Assembly (NCBI RefSeq): GCF_034190915.1
Contig: NW_026947486.1
Span: forward strand, 104,143,312-104,207,311
Reading direction: 5' to 3'
Length of the DNA: 64,000 nucleotides
Source: Cavia porcellus
Taxonomy: Eukaryota; Chordata; Mammalia; Rodentia; Caviidae
The position numbers were made by a program, and so were the translations under genes. This document shows positions 33,370 through 45,455 of the stretch, in pieces. The notes under the pieces are model-generated. The model was not told the origin of the DNA and ran no database searches. It was given only the letters and a program-made list of their open reading frames with translations. How positions within the stretch are numbered: position 1 is the first letter of the stretch; every line of letters starts with the position of its first letter.

Positions 33370-33880
33370 AAGGTTTGTAATTTTAAAAATTCATTACAAT
33401 AAAAGACCCATTGCCATTAATTCCCCTCAAAATGTTCCCTTTGTTCCAAATACACTTATCCCACCATTCTTGACATTTTCTGAAGCAGTTCTGGAGGCCC
33501 TCTTCTGTATCTTTTAAATGTGCAGTTATGACTGCCTCAGTGTTCTGAATGAATTCAAAAATATTAACTTTGTGGTCATTTTGACTTTGAGGAAGACCCA
33601 GAAGTTGTGCAGTGCCAGAGCCAATGAATCAGGTAAGTGAGAACAGGCCGTAATGTTTTTATAAGGCTGCTGTTCCATTACATGGCACTTGGCAGTAGCA
33701 TTGATCGGATTTAAAATCACTTCATAAAGACATTCATGAAAAAGGACTTCCAGAGCAGCTCCAGAAAGTGGCAGGAATAATGGGATAAGTGCATTTGAAC
33801 TGAGGGGGATTATGTTGCTGGGAACCCATGGCGATTTGTCTTTTACTGTAATACTTTTTAAAACTTTAAACATTCACTGT
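33370..33880 (-). pseudogene. Tc1/mariner transposase C-terminal relic
   Basis: On the minus strand one frame reads a decayed SPDLA-like stretch followed by FWVFLKVK, resembling the mariner SPDLAPCDFxLFPKxK region that holds the last catalytic acidic residue. In a shifted frame, about 33400-33530 gives TAHLKDTEEGLQNCFRKCQE and WWDKCIWNKGN, resembling the transposase end. A frameshift separates the two. Upstream domains are not recognisable. It could alternatively be a host gene derived from such a transposase, but the shift argues for a dead copy. Confidence 0.55.
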
Positions 33881-35029
33881 ATATTTTGATCATCCCTTCC
33901 TAAATTTTTCACAGCTCTAAAATTGGGATTTCCTTCCCTACCTTTCCTAATCTACTCATCCATTTTTGGTTTTATTCCCTTAATTCTGTGGCACCAGCCC
34001 TTCTTTCCCTTCTATGAGGTTTATATTTTAGTGATTCATGGAACTATAAACTGCTAGGTAATAGTGTAGTTAGGCACCTCCGCATCCTCCAGAGGACAAG
34101 CAAAGCATATAGCAAGAATAGGTTTCAGAAAGAATTGTTTTAGTTAGATTGAATAGATTGGAATTGACTTAGATGAATCTTTTATCAGAACAACCTTCCT
34201 GCGGATAACAACTATAAACTGGGAATAATGCTAACGTTTACCACCTGAAATAACTGACAACTGACAAAAAATAGTAACTGAAAGAAAGCCTTATGGCTCA
34301 GAGGAAGATAATGGCAGGAGGTGATTGTCTCAAACATTTTATGGCCTGTCATTTGAAGACAGAAATCAGATGGTTATGCAAGAAAGCTAAAATTCATATG
34401 GATAAAAATCCGTAGTCTTACTATATTTAAGAACTAAAATGACGATCAAAATCTTTTCTCTGCAGTGGACCAAAAACAGTTTTACAATCTTAGGCTACAT
34501 ACTGTCTCTGTTGAATAATTGTTTTTATTTTATGTGTTTATGCATGTGTGTTTGCATGTCTTACAAATTTTTAAAAGTATAAAAATTATTAGATTGTATT
34601 ATGCCCATGGGCCTTAGTTTGACAATACCTGTACTGAAAAATAGAACTTAGCCTGTCTAGAGCAACAAAAATGTGAGAGAGGAATCCTAGAAATAAAACA
34701 GAGAAGAACCAAAAATTCTAAGTGTTAATTTCTTACTGACTCTTTGAATAACACATGTACAAGGCAAACTTGCTACAAAGATTCCAAATAAATCTGAGAT
34801 AATCAAACATATTTTTAATTCTATTTTATTAGAAGAAACTAACCATCTTAAATTTCTTTCCATCAAGCACTTGGTTAAAATTGAAAAGAGAAGTTTTCTA
34901 TAAAGAGAAACAATACATGGCAGAATATCTGCAATATATTAGTAATTTCTAGAAAAAATGCAAAAATAATATAGGAATAAATAAGGAAATATTATCAGCA
35001 TTCAAAAAAGAAAACTAAGCAATGAAGAC
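33881..35029. other. Unassigned A/T-rich sequence
   Basis: No gene recognised. The right part (after about 34780) may already belong to the ancient L1 that follows, but similarity is too weak to assign. Confidence 0.4.
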
Positions 35030-35372
35030 CACGCTTAAGTGTGCCTACATGTTGGCATAGGAAACAATTATTTTGAAGCAGTTATTTTACCTATTCTCAA
35101 AAATCTAAATAAAATCATCCTCATTCTGAAGAAATAAATAGAGAACCTAGGCAGATGAACTGAAACCATATTGCTCATGTGGAAATTCTACGTCTCGAAA
35201 ACACAATTTCTAAAATAAAAACTTTACTAGATGGTATTAACAAGACTGAAAGTGGCAGATAAAGAATCAGTGAATATGAAGACAAATCAATGTAAATAAT
35301 TCAAAGTGAGGAAAAAGGCAATATATAGATACTATTAGGCTAGACCATACCACATATATATGTATGTATGCA

Positions 35373-35373
35373 T

Positions 35374-35424
<51 letters not shown>
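35373..35424. repeat. (TATG)/(TA)n microsatellite
   Basis: A TATG-rich lead (35353-35385) followed by pure TA. Confidence 0.9.
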
Positions 35425-35425
<1 letters not shown>

Positions 35426-36782
35426 CTTACTGACTTCATAGAATACAAAAATTACGAGAGAATGCTCTGAAAATTGTATGTAAATAAATTAGATAACCTA
35501 CATGAAGTACACAGATGCCTATAAATACTAAAATGAACAAAACTGACCAATAAGAGATGGAAAACCCCAATATGCCTATAATAAGACATTGAATCAGCAA
35601 CCTAAAATCATCCAACAAAGAAAAGTCTTCAATATGATAGCTTCATCGATTAATTGCATCTCAATCATTTAAAGAATTAGCTCCGGTCTTCTCAATTATT
35701 CCAAAACACGAAAGAAGAGGAAACACTTCCAAAACTCATTATATGAATCCACTATTACTGCAATAGTAAAGCCAAAGTAACACAAGAGAGGGTTACAGAC
35801 TAGCAGGTCTTACGAAGATATATGAAAAATTTTTCAAAGATACACTGAAGAAATCTGATTTCACCACACATCAAAAAGACTGTACACTGTGACCAAGTTT
35901 AATTTATCCCATGAATTCTACACTCAATGTAAAATAATCATTTCATGTAATACATCACACGAATAAAATGAAAGAATAAAATACATTCTTCTCAAATGAT
36001 GCAGTAAAATCATTTGATGAAATCTACGGCCCTTTCAAGATTAAAAAAAAAAAAACAGATAAAGAAATGACAGAGAGAACTTCATAAACAAGGAAAAAGA
36101 TATTTAGAAAAGCCTAGTGCTCAAAATCTATCCAATGGTGAAAAAGTGTAAGCTTTCTCCTTAAGATCAGAACAACACGAAGAAGCCTGTGTGTACCACT
36201 GTTGTGCAACATTATACTGAAGTTATAGCCACAATACTCAGGCAATAATGAGAATTAAAAGCATCCATTTGGGAAAAAAAAGTAAATAGAACTGTCCCTT
36301 TTCACAGACAAGATGATCATACATTATTAAATTACTAAAGAGGCATGTATATGTATGAAAACCCCAAGCTGAATGTACTCACTATGCATCACAAACATAT
36401 TTTAATATAAACAGAAATATATGCATATACAAAACTTATGAGAACTAATAAAGTTAACTCAGCACAGTTTCTAATAAAGAGCAACATAAAAATCAGTTGT
36501 GCTTCTAAAATCTAACAATGAACAATCTATGCAGAACAACAAGAAATATTTATAAATGCCTCAAAAACAGTAAAATTCTTTGGTGTACTTTAAGGAAGTG
36601 AAAGATTTGTACATTGAAACCTATAAAGTGATGAGAAAATTAAAGGATATTTAAAAATTTCAAGGACATTAGTGTCCATGAATTAGAATGTTTACTGCTC
36701 TTAAAATGAAAATTCTACACAAAGTAATCTATACTATCAATGTAATCTTAAAACTCAGAAATTGAAAAGATGAATCCAGGAT

Positions 36783-36992
36783 GAGTGTGGCTGTGCACAC
36801 CTGTAGTCTTAGCACTCTGGGAGGCTGAGGTAGTAGAATCACAATATTGAAGACAGCCTAGACAACTAAGCAACTTAGTGAGACCCTGTCTTAAAAAAAG
36901 TGAGACCCTGTCTTAAAAAATAAAATAAGGTGGGAATGTGACTCAGTGTGAAGGTCATGGATTCAATCTCCTGTACCAAAAAAATAAATAAA
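36783..36992 (+). mobile_element. B1-ID composite SINE
   Basis: The left part is B1-like ('gtggctgtgcacacctgtagtcttagcactctgggaggctgaggtag'). After 'gtgagaccctgtcttaaaaaa', which occurs twice in tandem, comes an ID-like tRNA part ('ggtgggaatgtgactcagtgtgaaggtcatggattcaatctcctgtacc') and an A-rich tail. Such 7SL-tRNA fusions are known from several non-murid rodents. Confidence 0.8.
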
Positions 36993-38301
36993 AGCACAGC
37001 TTATTACTAAATTCATTTAAAACTGGAAAAAAAGGCCTTTTATATCTAAAACAGTATTGAGAAAGAACAGATTTGAGAACTGATATTTCCTAATTTGGAA
37101 AACTGGTGTAATCTTCAATGATCTGAGGTGTGTGACATTGTACAATGAATATGTATTGAACAGTGGAATATAATTGAGAGTCCAGAAATAAACTCAAGTA
37201 GACACTCATGGCCAATTTAATTTCTACAAAAGTAATAAGACTTCATGATGGGGAATAAATATTCTCTTCAACAAAGGATTTTGAAGCAAATGTATACCCA
37301 TATGAAAGAATAATGTTGGATTTCTTCCTCACATCAGATATAAAAAAATGACTCCGGTAGAGCAGTAGTTTAAATTCAAGAGCTAAAGCTATGCGATTCA
37401 TAGATTAGAGCTGGAGTAAATCTTCCTCATGTTGAACTTGCTAATTATGTATATATATGAAAACTTATTATATATATTATATAAAATTATATATACTACT
37501 CATATATATTATATATATACTAATCATATACATGTAACTATGAAAGTTTGAGCAACAAAAGAAAAATATTGTATTTTATCAGAATTAAAATATTAATGCA
37601 TCAAAGGACCTTATCAACAAAGTGACATGACAATCTAGAAAAGGGATAAAATATTTGCAAATCATATATCTATTAAGGAAGGGCTAATATGTAGCACATA
37701 CTACAACTACAACTCTGGAAAAAATTTAAGGAAATAAGGACTAGAATAGACAGTTGTTGAAGAGAGATATGTAAATGATCAATACACACATAGTAGATGA
37801 GTAGTCATTAAGATTAGCAGTTATAATGATATAACACTTTACATACAATATAATGACTGTGCTTTAAAAAAGAGAAATAAGTGTTGGTGATCATGTAGAG
37901 AAATTAGAAATATCAGACATTCCTAGTGTAGATGTAAAATAATGTATCCAGTTTGGGAAATAATGTGCACATCCTTAAAACGTTAAACACACAGTTATGT
38001 AATGCAGCAAATCCCTTCCTAGATGTATACTAAAAAGAACTGAAAGCATGTATTTCAACATACTGCAACACATTGTTGTAGAGAAATGTTCCTAGCAGCA
38101 TTATCCAAAATAGTCAAAAGATAGAGAAAATTCAGCTGTTCATTAACTGATAAACAGATTAACAGATTATATAATTTATTTATATGAAATATCCAGAATA
38201 GGTAGATTCATGGAGATAGAAAACAAAATAATGTTTGTTAGAAAGTCCTAGAAGTGTGGTTGAGAGTTTACATCCTCATGAGTATAAAGAGTCTTGGGGG
38301 T

Positions 38302-39056
38302 ATTCACAGATTAGGAGGAGAGAGAACAAGGCCACACCAGCAAGCAAGCCCCGTCAGGAAAGCAGCACCATGCATAGGCTGCTGCTGGACCAGGAACAGT
38401 CAGACCCAAACCCCTTCTGGCACGCAGGCTGGCAAACAAGAAGTATCAATTATCTCATACCCCTTGACCTGCCTGTGTAAGCGACTGGCTTATCTGCAGT
38501 AACACAGATTGTGATGATAGCTATCGAGGTGAAATGCAATTGGATGCCTGTGGTACACTGATGTTACACTAAAATTGCAGGTCTATGGCCAGTGGTCTGA
38601 TCATAGGTTCAGAGGACAGTGGTATGCAATGTGACACCTAGAGGAAATCTCCTTCTGAGAGTTGTAGCTATTGTTGATTCTCTGTGGTCCTGTTTTGAAG
38701 TCCTACATCATTTTCATTGTTTTGTTGGGTCAGATTATATTCTGTTTTGTTTTGTTTATTTTAAATCCGATGACAGGACCAGCTATTTCAAAGATAGCAA
38801 TATATACTATGGTACCATTTTTGGATTCACTATTGGCTTGTTTTGAAGTATTTTGTTGCATTCATTGTTGTTTTTATTGTTTCTATTCTGTTCTCTTTGA
38901 TTTTTTACTATGTCCAAAGTTATCTGTTTTGAAGACATGAAAAGACATTATGGTAACTATTTTTGACTTTGTAATGTTTTGAAGTCCTGTATCTCTTAAA
39001 CACATTTGTTTTGATTGGTTTTATTCTGTTTTATTCTCTTTAAAATAACATAAAAT
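38302..39056 (+). mobile_element. ORF-less L1-derived insertion
   Basis: TATAAAGA(G/T)TCTTGGGGG-type flanks at about 38282-38300 and 39056-39073 match except for one base, and the ancient L1 3'UTR reads through when the middle is removed. The first 220 bp (38302-38520) are unlike the L1 3'UTR and of unknown origin. The remaining 535 bp carry three L1 3'UTR-type modules (AGCTATT, TTTTGAAGTCCTA, ATTATGGTAAC). No ORF1 or ORF2 sequence is present. An A-rich end (TTTAAAATAACATAAAAT) precedes the right duplication. Confidence 0.7.
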
Positions 39057-39290
39057 TATAAAGATTCTTGGGGGATGAAAAAATGCATTCTGGTACTAAG
39101 TAAAGGTGATTGTTGCATTGTATTACAAGAGCACTAAATGGCACTGAGTTGTACATTTTAAAACAATTCATGGCTTTTCATATGAATTTTGCTCCAATAA
39201 GATGTTTTAAAAAGGGAAATTTCATCTCCTTCCAATCAATATTTATAAGAAACTTTTCCACACAAGCCAATAATTGCCATCTGTTATAGT

Positions 39291-39672
39291 CTGTGTCTAG
39301 GTGTTCCTCCAAAGCCTCATGCAGTCATGAAGGGTGGAGCTTTTTAGAGGCACCTAAATATAGAGTGTGTGATGCTGAGATTACCAATCTGTGACTGGTA
39401 AATCAGTCCACTGATTAGCTTGACACAGTTCTGGCTAGGATAAGGCAGGTAGCCTGCATACAGGGGACACAAAGAGGCTTACCTCTCTTCCCTTGTTGCT
39501 TTTGAATGTCTTCCACAGCCATGAATGTTTGCCTTTTTACCACATGCAGCCCTGCCTTGGGGCCAGCGAATTATGGCCTGAAACCTCTACAAACTTTCAG
39601 CTAACTAATCCTTTCTTCCCTTTATTGTGGATGTTGAGTAGTTTGTCACTGCAGTGTGAAAAGTAAGACAGC
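39291..39672 (+). mobile_element. MaLR-type solo LTR
   Basis: Starts TGTTATAGTCTG and ends AAAAGTAAGACA. The order 'gcctcatgcagtcatg', 'cagtccactgattagcttgac', 'gccctgccttggggccagc', 'gcctgaaacctctacaaac' and 'gttgagtagtttgtcactgcagtgtgaaaagtaagaca' fits the ERVL-MaLR pattern. About 380 bp. Confidence 0.75.
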
Positions 39673-39736
39673 ATCTGTAAGCTTCTTCTCAGTATTCGAA
39701 AAATAGCCTACCCTCCAAAGGTGCCTTGGAAAAGGG

Positions 39737-39738
<2 letters not shown>

Positions 39739-39776
<38 letters not shown>
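39739..39776. repeat. (AC)n microsatellite
   Basis: About 38 bp of alternating AC. Confidence 0.95.
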
Positions 39777-39778
<2 letters not shown>

Positions 39779-39879
39779 TTAAAATATTATTCAGCAAACC
39801 TCCAAGGCACAGGAAAGCTCAGGCTAGAGGGTGAGTGCACAGACTTCATAGAGGAAGTGATATTGGAGCTAGCTTATCC

Positions 39880-40095
39880 GAAAGGCAATTTAATGCAGTG
39901 GAAAGAGCATGGGAATTGAAGTAACACTACTTAAATTGTATTCTTTCCTCTGCTTGCTATAGCATCATGGCCACAGGCTGAGCAGTGTGTTTCTTGGAGA
40001 CTCTGTGTCCTTATCTGTAAAACAAATATATGAATAAACCCTATTTCCTTGGGTTTTTCTGTAGATTAAATGAAAAGTACCCATGGGTACTTTGT
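39880..40095 (+). mobile_element. MIR SINE
   Basis: 'cagtggaaagagcatgggaattgaagtaac', 'gagactctgtgtccttatctgtaaaacaaatata' and 'tgtagattaaatgaaaagtaccca' follow MIR order. Confidence 0.7.
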
Positions 40096-40099
40096 TCAG

Positions 40100-42989
40100 A
40101 CAGGTCCACAGGTTGTTCCCTTGCTGAGCTAGCTTTCCACCTCTTCAGGTGGTGGGAATAAATCTTTTGCTAGAGGTAAAGCTAGGATGGCAGAAATGGA
40201 GGCAAAGTAGTGTCATTTAAAGCCCCTCCACTTTCAGAATGAGTGGAATCTAAAGCATTTACTCAAATTTCCTTCCAATTTAGGTTTGTGTGTAGCTCTG
40301 AGGAGAAGTATGCACACTAGGTATCCTCAGCACAGTTTCCAAGTGATTTTGGAAGAAACTCAGCTTTAATAATCATTTAAGACTTGTAGGCATGCTTTTC
40401 ATGCCATTTCCTACGTGGCATGGTTTCCTGGGTGTGGTTTGAGGGAAACCCCAAAGCGTAACACATTAAAGAAATAGTTTAAATGAATTGTTGAGCCATC
40501 ATCTGGCATCTAATCATGTGATGAGCTTGTGATTTGTAAGCATTTTTCTAACCTAAAGAACGCAACATTATGAAATGGCCCTGGCTAAAAATAAGTGAGT
40601 CCACTGAATAGATTTTCATTTTCTTACCATCTCCTTCTCTGCAAGGACAGTGAAGCCTGAGGTTGCTAGTGTTTGCACAAGCACAGCAGTTGATAAGGGA
40701 AACAAGGCAGAGGATGACTCTTAATGGTATATATGTTTGCAAATTTTTAAGGGACTTGAAACTACTAGCTGTTAAAATTATTTTATAAAAAGAATCAAGT
40801 TTGGGGAAGTACATTTACCTCCTCCCTAAAATATATGTAAGTGTTATGTACTACCAATAACATTTTTAAACAAAGATTTTAAACAATAATTTGACATAAA
40901 ATAGTATGCCCAAGTCACTGAGAAAACATCTCCTTTATGGCACTGCTTTGCTGGGTTTTAAGTAGCTTGAGAATTTTTCTACCTTTGCCTTCCAAAGGAT
41001 TAAGACAATTTTTTTTCAGTGTCTGAACTCTTCAAATATTTGGCATTGTATCTTTCATCTTTCCTGTGATACAGTCTCCCTTTCAATGCCCATTGCAGTA
41101 TAGCCCATGCACAGTCATTATGTGAAATATCTGTTTCATCACAGACTAAATGAATATAGTCAAACAGAAATAACACCACATCGAAAGTTAGGAAATTTAG
41201 AAACATACTTCTACTAACCAATTGTTTGAATGAGTGTTTCTTGCCCTCTCTATGTCTCACACATGGTCTTTCCATAGTATTCACCAGAAAAAGATAAATT
41301 GCAAATACACAATTTATCTGTTGAGCATGGCTTGCCTTGAAGCATTGCAGTTTGAATACAAGTTATTCTGTTTCACTTAAAGACTATTCAGCACTTCTTA
41401 AAGCCTAACCTGTTAACCCATCCTGTCTTTCCAACTTTTGGGTCATTTTATCAGAGGACACCTTGGGTCTCAGATTGTTGCTTGTTCCTCATTTGAAAAA
41501 CTGTTTCTTAGAGTAAGCCACATCCCTTAGAACTATACCAAAATTTCCCTGAACTATCACCTCACTGACCTGGTCATGTAGAATTTGTTCTGCCTAAAGA
41601 TTCACAACTTGAAAATTTTAAAACTTTTCTTCATTCTGCTGTCAGAAACTTGCCTATGCGTTTTCAAACAAGCAGAAGTATTAACTACAATTTTACTCTT
41701 AGGATGTGGTTGATCATCTGCATATTATTTCTGGAAGCATTTTTATTTCATGTTTTGTTTCTGCCCAATTAACATCTGTTTACTCGTGGCTATTTCTTTG
41801 CATGTTTTGATGATATGGCTCTGTTAATCCACTAGTTTGTGTCCAGGACTTTCAATGAGGGAATTGTTAGCTCATTTCTGGAAATGGTAAATTACAGATA
41901 CCTGTGGAAAGCTTAGGAAGAAACAGCCAACTGCACAAGAACTTCTGAAGTGATAGCCTAGAAAAAGACTGTGGCTCACACTATAGACCTAGGATTTATC
42001 AGCTCACAGATGGTAACTAGAACATGGCTATGAATAGCATTCATTACAACATCATGTAGGCTGAGAATAGAATGGTGTTAAGAATAGAACACTGGGGAAT
42101 TCTAAAGTTTAAGAAGCAGGGAGACACGCTCTGAAAACACATTGAGAAACAAAGGTTTGCGAGGTAGATGACTAACTACGGGAGAGGAGTATAAAGAAAT
42201 AAATAAAACTTGGACATTTTTAAAAAGAAAAAGTAATTCATAAATGCTGAAAGTCAATTGCAAAATCACATATACTTTACTTGAATATGGCTAGAAGCCT
42301 CTTTGTAGCACAGTTATAACATTTTAATGAAAGTAATTGCAATGAGAAGCTCATCACTAATTACTTCATGATTAAGATAACAAGGAATGCAGTTAACATA
42401 ATAAACCTGAAAATTTTTGAGTGAGGATACCACCTGAGTGTCCAGAAAGATATATGCATTATTGATGATTTGAGGAAGACTCATAGGAAATAAATGTATT
42501 CAAGATCTGTGTAACAGGCTATGAAGTGCAGTGATGGTTCTCACAGTTAGTTTGATTTCTTTAAGATAGAGCTATTGATGTAGTGTGAAAAACTGTGGCA
42601 TTTCACCTGCATTCAACCAAATGAGATAAGTTCATGCAATGTTAAAGCATCCATTTTTTCCTGTTCCAAAATAACTATCTTACCAATTATCTTAAAGACT
42701 AGGAAACACATATTTAATCACTTTTTTTTATTCTGTACAATATTATTTAAGAATTAAGGTTACCTCAAAATTGTCATCATTTCTTTGACTTTTAATTCTT
42801 AGAACTGTCACCAGGAAATTAAAAAGCTAGTTAGCCCTATCAATCAGATAAAACAAATTTGTTAGAAAATTTTATGGCATCAGAGTAGTGTTGTGAAGAT
42901 GTGGAAGAGTATAGAGATTATAATCTTAATGTCCAGTGATATAATGGCAATGAGAAAGTAATGAATATCTAAAATCCTCATTTCTATAA
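40100..42989. other. Unassigned sequence, nearly 3 kb
   Basis: The longest stretch without a recognised repeat. The longest open frames (88 codons at 40548-40814 minus; 94 codons at 41000-41284 minus) have no domain, no transmembrane or signal pattern and no supporting context. I see no splice-bounded exon of a known gene. Confidence 0.45.
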
Positions 42990-43345
42990 AAGCAATGAGG
43001 GGGCCCCTGCCATCCCACCATCCCACCATCTGCCTCAGGACACAGGACCATCAGCAGCACGCAGGGCCGGGTCCACCAAGCCCACACACTCTGCGACCCC
43101 GCTGCCCCAACTTCTGCTGTGGGACACAGGACCATCAGCAGGGTGAGCAAGGCTGGACCCATTCGAGCCCACCACTTATGCATCCCCACTGTCCCGCCAT
43201 CAGTTGCGGGACACCAGACCATCAGCAGTGCACAAGGCCAGCCCCTTGAGCCATCCCCTCCATTGCCGTCCTGCTGTCCACTGCCGGGCACAGGATCTCC
43301 AGCTCATTCATGCCCCTGCCATCCTACCACTGCCTTCTAGGATCC
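42990..43345 (+). promoter_or_regulatory. L1-E 5'UTR: about four 84-bp monomers
   Basis: The motif GGACACAGGACCATCAGCAG or a variant begins at 43038, 43122, 43209 and (diverged, GGCACAGGATCTCCAGC) 43287, a spacing of 84, 87 and 78 bp. Each is followed by a C-rich stretch with CCAC-CCC runs. The monomer is unrelated by eye to the 91-bp monomer of L1-B, so the two elements use different promoters. Confidence 0.75.
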
Positions 43346-43888
43346 CCCACCTCTTGGAACTAGTATTGCTGTTGATCTTCAGCTCCCACTCCTCCACTCA
43401 GATTACTGGACTGCAGTGGATTAACTGTACTGTATCGATGAGAAACTTAGGAACTCCTCATCCAAAAAGAAGACCTCAGCAGACTTCCATCAGTATGGTG
43501 AGTTTGCCCTTAAAATAGGAATACAGTTTGCCACCTTCACTGGGTAAACAGGAGCAATAGCCAAGCCCTCTCCAGAAGTATAACCTTGGAGAGCTGGGCA
43601 ACAATGTGTGTGTCCTTTCTCCACACAGAGAATATCAGGTAAGTTGATGAGGGTGCCAGTAAGGCTTCCCCCAACGTGGAGAAAATTAAAAGGGCTTATG
43701 GGACACCCAGTGACACAGTAGGGTCCCAGCCGAGACAAACACTATAGACAGGAAGATCTGGTGACCTGGAACAACCTGAAGATATAGCAATAGCAGGAAC
43801 TAAGGGTTGATTTACATCAATACTTGTAGGTTTTTCAGCTTAGGAAGAATATAGGACTCACCCAACAGGCCCTGCAGGAGGAATTCAC

Positions 43889-45455
43889 ATGATTGGCCCA
43901 CTTCTTTACTGTGGCATCCAGCAGTTGAACAAACACCAATCACATTATAGGACCCTAAGATACACATTACCTATAGATGAGACTAGTGGAATTGAAAAAC
44001 CAAATATTAGCCCGAAAGGTGAAAGTGACAAAACAAAAAAGCAAAATCAAAGTCACACACTGGAAATCTCTGAAAAGATATCAAGGGAAATAAAAGGACA
44101 AATCCATGGGGCTACAGAAGAAATCAAATTAGAAGTAATCTCCCATGTAAAGATAGAAATAACAACCTTAGTAAAGGATTTTCTGAGCACAGCTAGAGAA
44201 GAAATATATAAAAAAAAACTACAAGAGTATGGGAAACATTGAAATTTTGAATGAACAATATAGAAAACAAGCAGACTCCATGAAAGAAACTCAAACAGAC
44301 ATCTAAGAAACAAACAATTGCACTGAAAGCTGGCAAAACCGTTTACCTGAAACTGAAGATACTGAAACTGAAGAGACAATTTCGGACCTTGAGGAGAGGA
44401 TGGCAATTAGTGATTGTGAAAGGATAGAACTTTTAAACATAACAAAGCAGCATGAAATGACAATTCAGCAGCTTCAAGATGATGCCAAGAGAATAGTATA
44501 AGACTATATGCATCAATGAAGATGCAGAAGTCAATGCAAATGACACTGGTAAACTATTCACAGAAGTAATACCAGAAAATTTCCCCCAAATGGGGCAAAA
44601 TCTGCTAAGTGAGGCATATAGAATTCTGTTGTAGTCTGGGGTTGTACACAGAGAACAATTAGGTTTAGGACATGGAGTTTATAATATTTTTATAATGGTC
44701 ACTGGAAGTTAACACAGGAGAATGTAGGAAATCTATCCACAACACGAAAGACATATTTAGTCAAGAGCCTAAATCCCAAAGCAATCTCCCACATGAGCCA
44801 GATAAAAACCCAGATCTCAGGACAATGCCTCCCACGAGTCCAACTGGAGGCCCAGATCCCACAAGAAAGATTCACGCCAGTCTCTTTTACAGATCCGTGC
44901 CGGGAAGACCCAAGGGTCAGCGGTAGAAGCCAGAAAGTCTATGCCAGCAGGATGAAGGAGCTGTGCTAGTGGGATGAGGGTTTTATGCTGGAACCAAGAA
45001 GTCACACTCACAACAAAGACCAGGGCTGTCCTGAAAGGCACCACAACTGTCCTCAGTGACACGGAGGCCCTGAGCTCCTCCGACGACTAGCACAGTCCGG
45101 TATGTGTCAGGAAGCAGTGTGACGAGTTCATCCTGGAGACCAAGCAGCACATGTCTTCCCCTCCGGAGCCAGGAAGCAATGCTCCATGTGAGGACCAAAG
45201 CTTCTCCAGGAGAACCACCAGCTCAGACAGCAATTCGTAGGATAACCCACAATGCCTCCTTAATGCCTCAACCCTTCAATACCTCCCTTCTTCTCCACCT
45301 ATTTATCCTGGCAACTTTCCTCAGGTAGAGCATCTTCGCTCAATGCCATGCTGATATAATCCAGCTGACATTAAGTTGACCAGCAGTTCTTAACACGTAA
45401 CAAATTCACAACCACCATAAATCTACACCCAGACATATAAGATCCCAGACAAAAA
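43889..45455 (+). pseudogene. L1-E ORF1, truncated and split by an LTR
   Basis: The recognisable ORF1 N-terminal region lies in the open frame to 44242 (SDKTKKQNQSHTLEISEKIS, then REIKGQIHGATEEIKLEVIS). The coiled-coil portion continues with shifts and stops to 44626, ending in EAYRIL-like sequence. The solo LTR at 44627-45402 interrupts it. A further 50 bp of ORF1 follow, then the sequence jumps directly into ORF2. The RRM end and C-terminal domain are deleted. Confidence 0.8.
44627..45402 (-). mobile_element. Solo LTR, ERVL-like, copy 2, inside L1-E
   Basis: 776 bp, with AATTC duplicated at 44622-44626 and 45403-45407. On the minus strand it starts TGTTACGTG, has a TATA-like GATAAATAG about 100 bp in, and ends CTACAACA. 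It is younger than L1-E. Confidence 0.85.

Larger units (their letters stand above)
35030..39240 (+). mobile_element. Ancient L1 (L1M-type), long decayed copy
   Basis: An ORF1-like segment lies at about 35190-35320 ('aaataaaaactttactagatggtattaac'). ORF2 segments follow: 'gacattgaatcagcaacctaaaatcatccaacaaagaaaag' at 35585, 'gaggaaacacttccaaaactcattatatgaatcc' at 35719, and the RT/C-terminal region to about 38110. The 3'UTR runs to 39240 ('gagcactaaatggcactgagttgtacattttaaaa'). No frame is open. It is interrupted by a (TA)n tract, a B1-ID SINE and the insertion at 38302-39056. Confidence 0.75.

Noticed and set aside
33526..33873. 115-codon minus-strand ORF as a host gene
   Set aside because: Its C-terminal part matches a mariner transposase with a frameshift just beyond it, so it is a transposon relic.
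42926..43518. Several overlapping ORFs of 73-121 codons in all frames, proline- and tryptophan-rich
   Set aside because: They come from the tandem GC-rich monomers of the L1-E promoter and run on both strands, which is composition, not coding.
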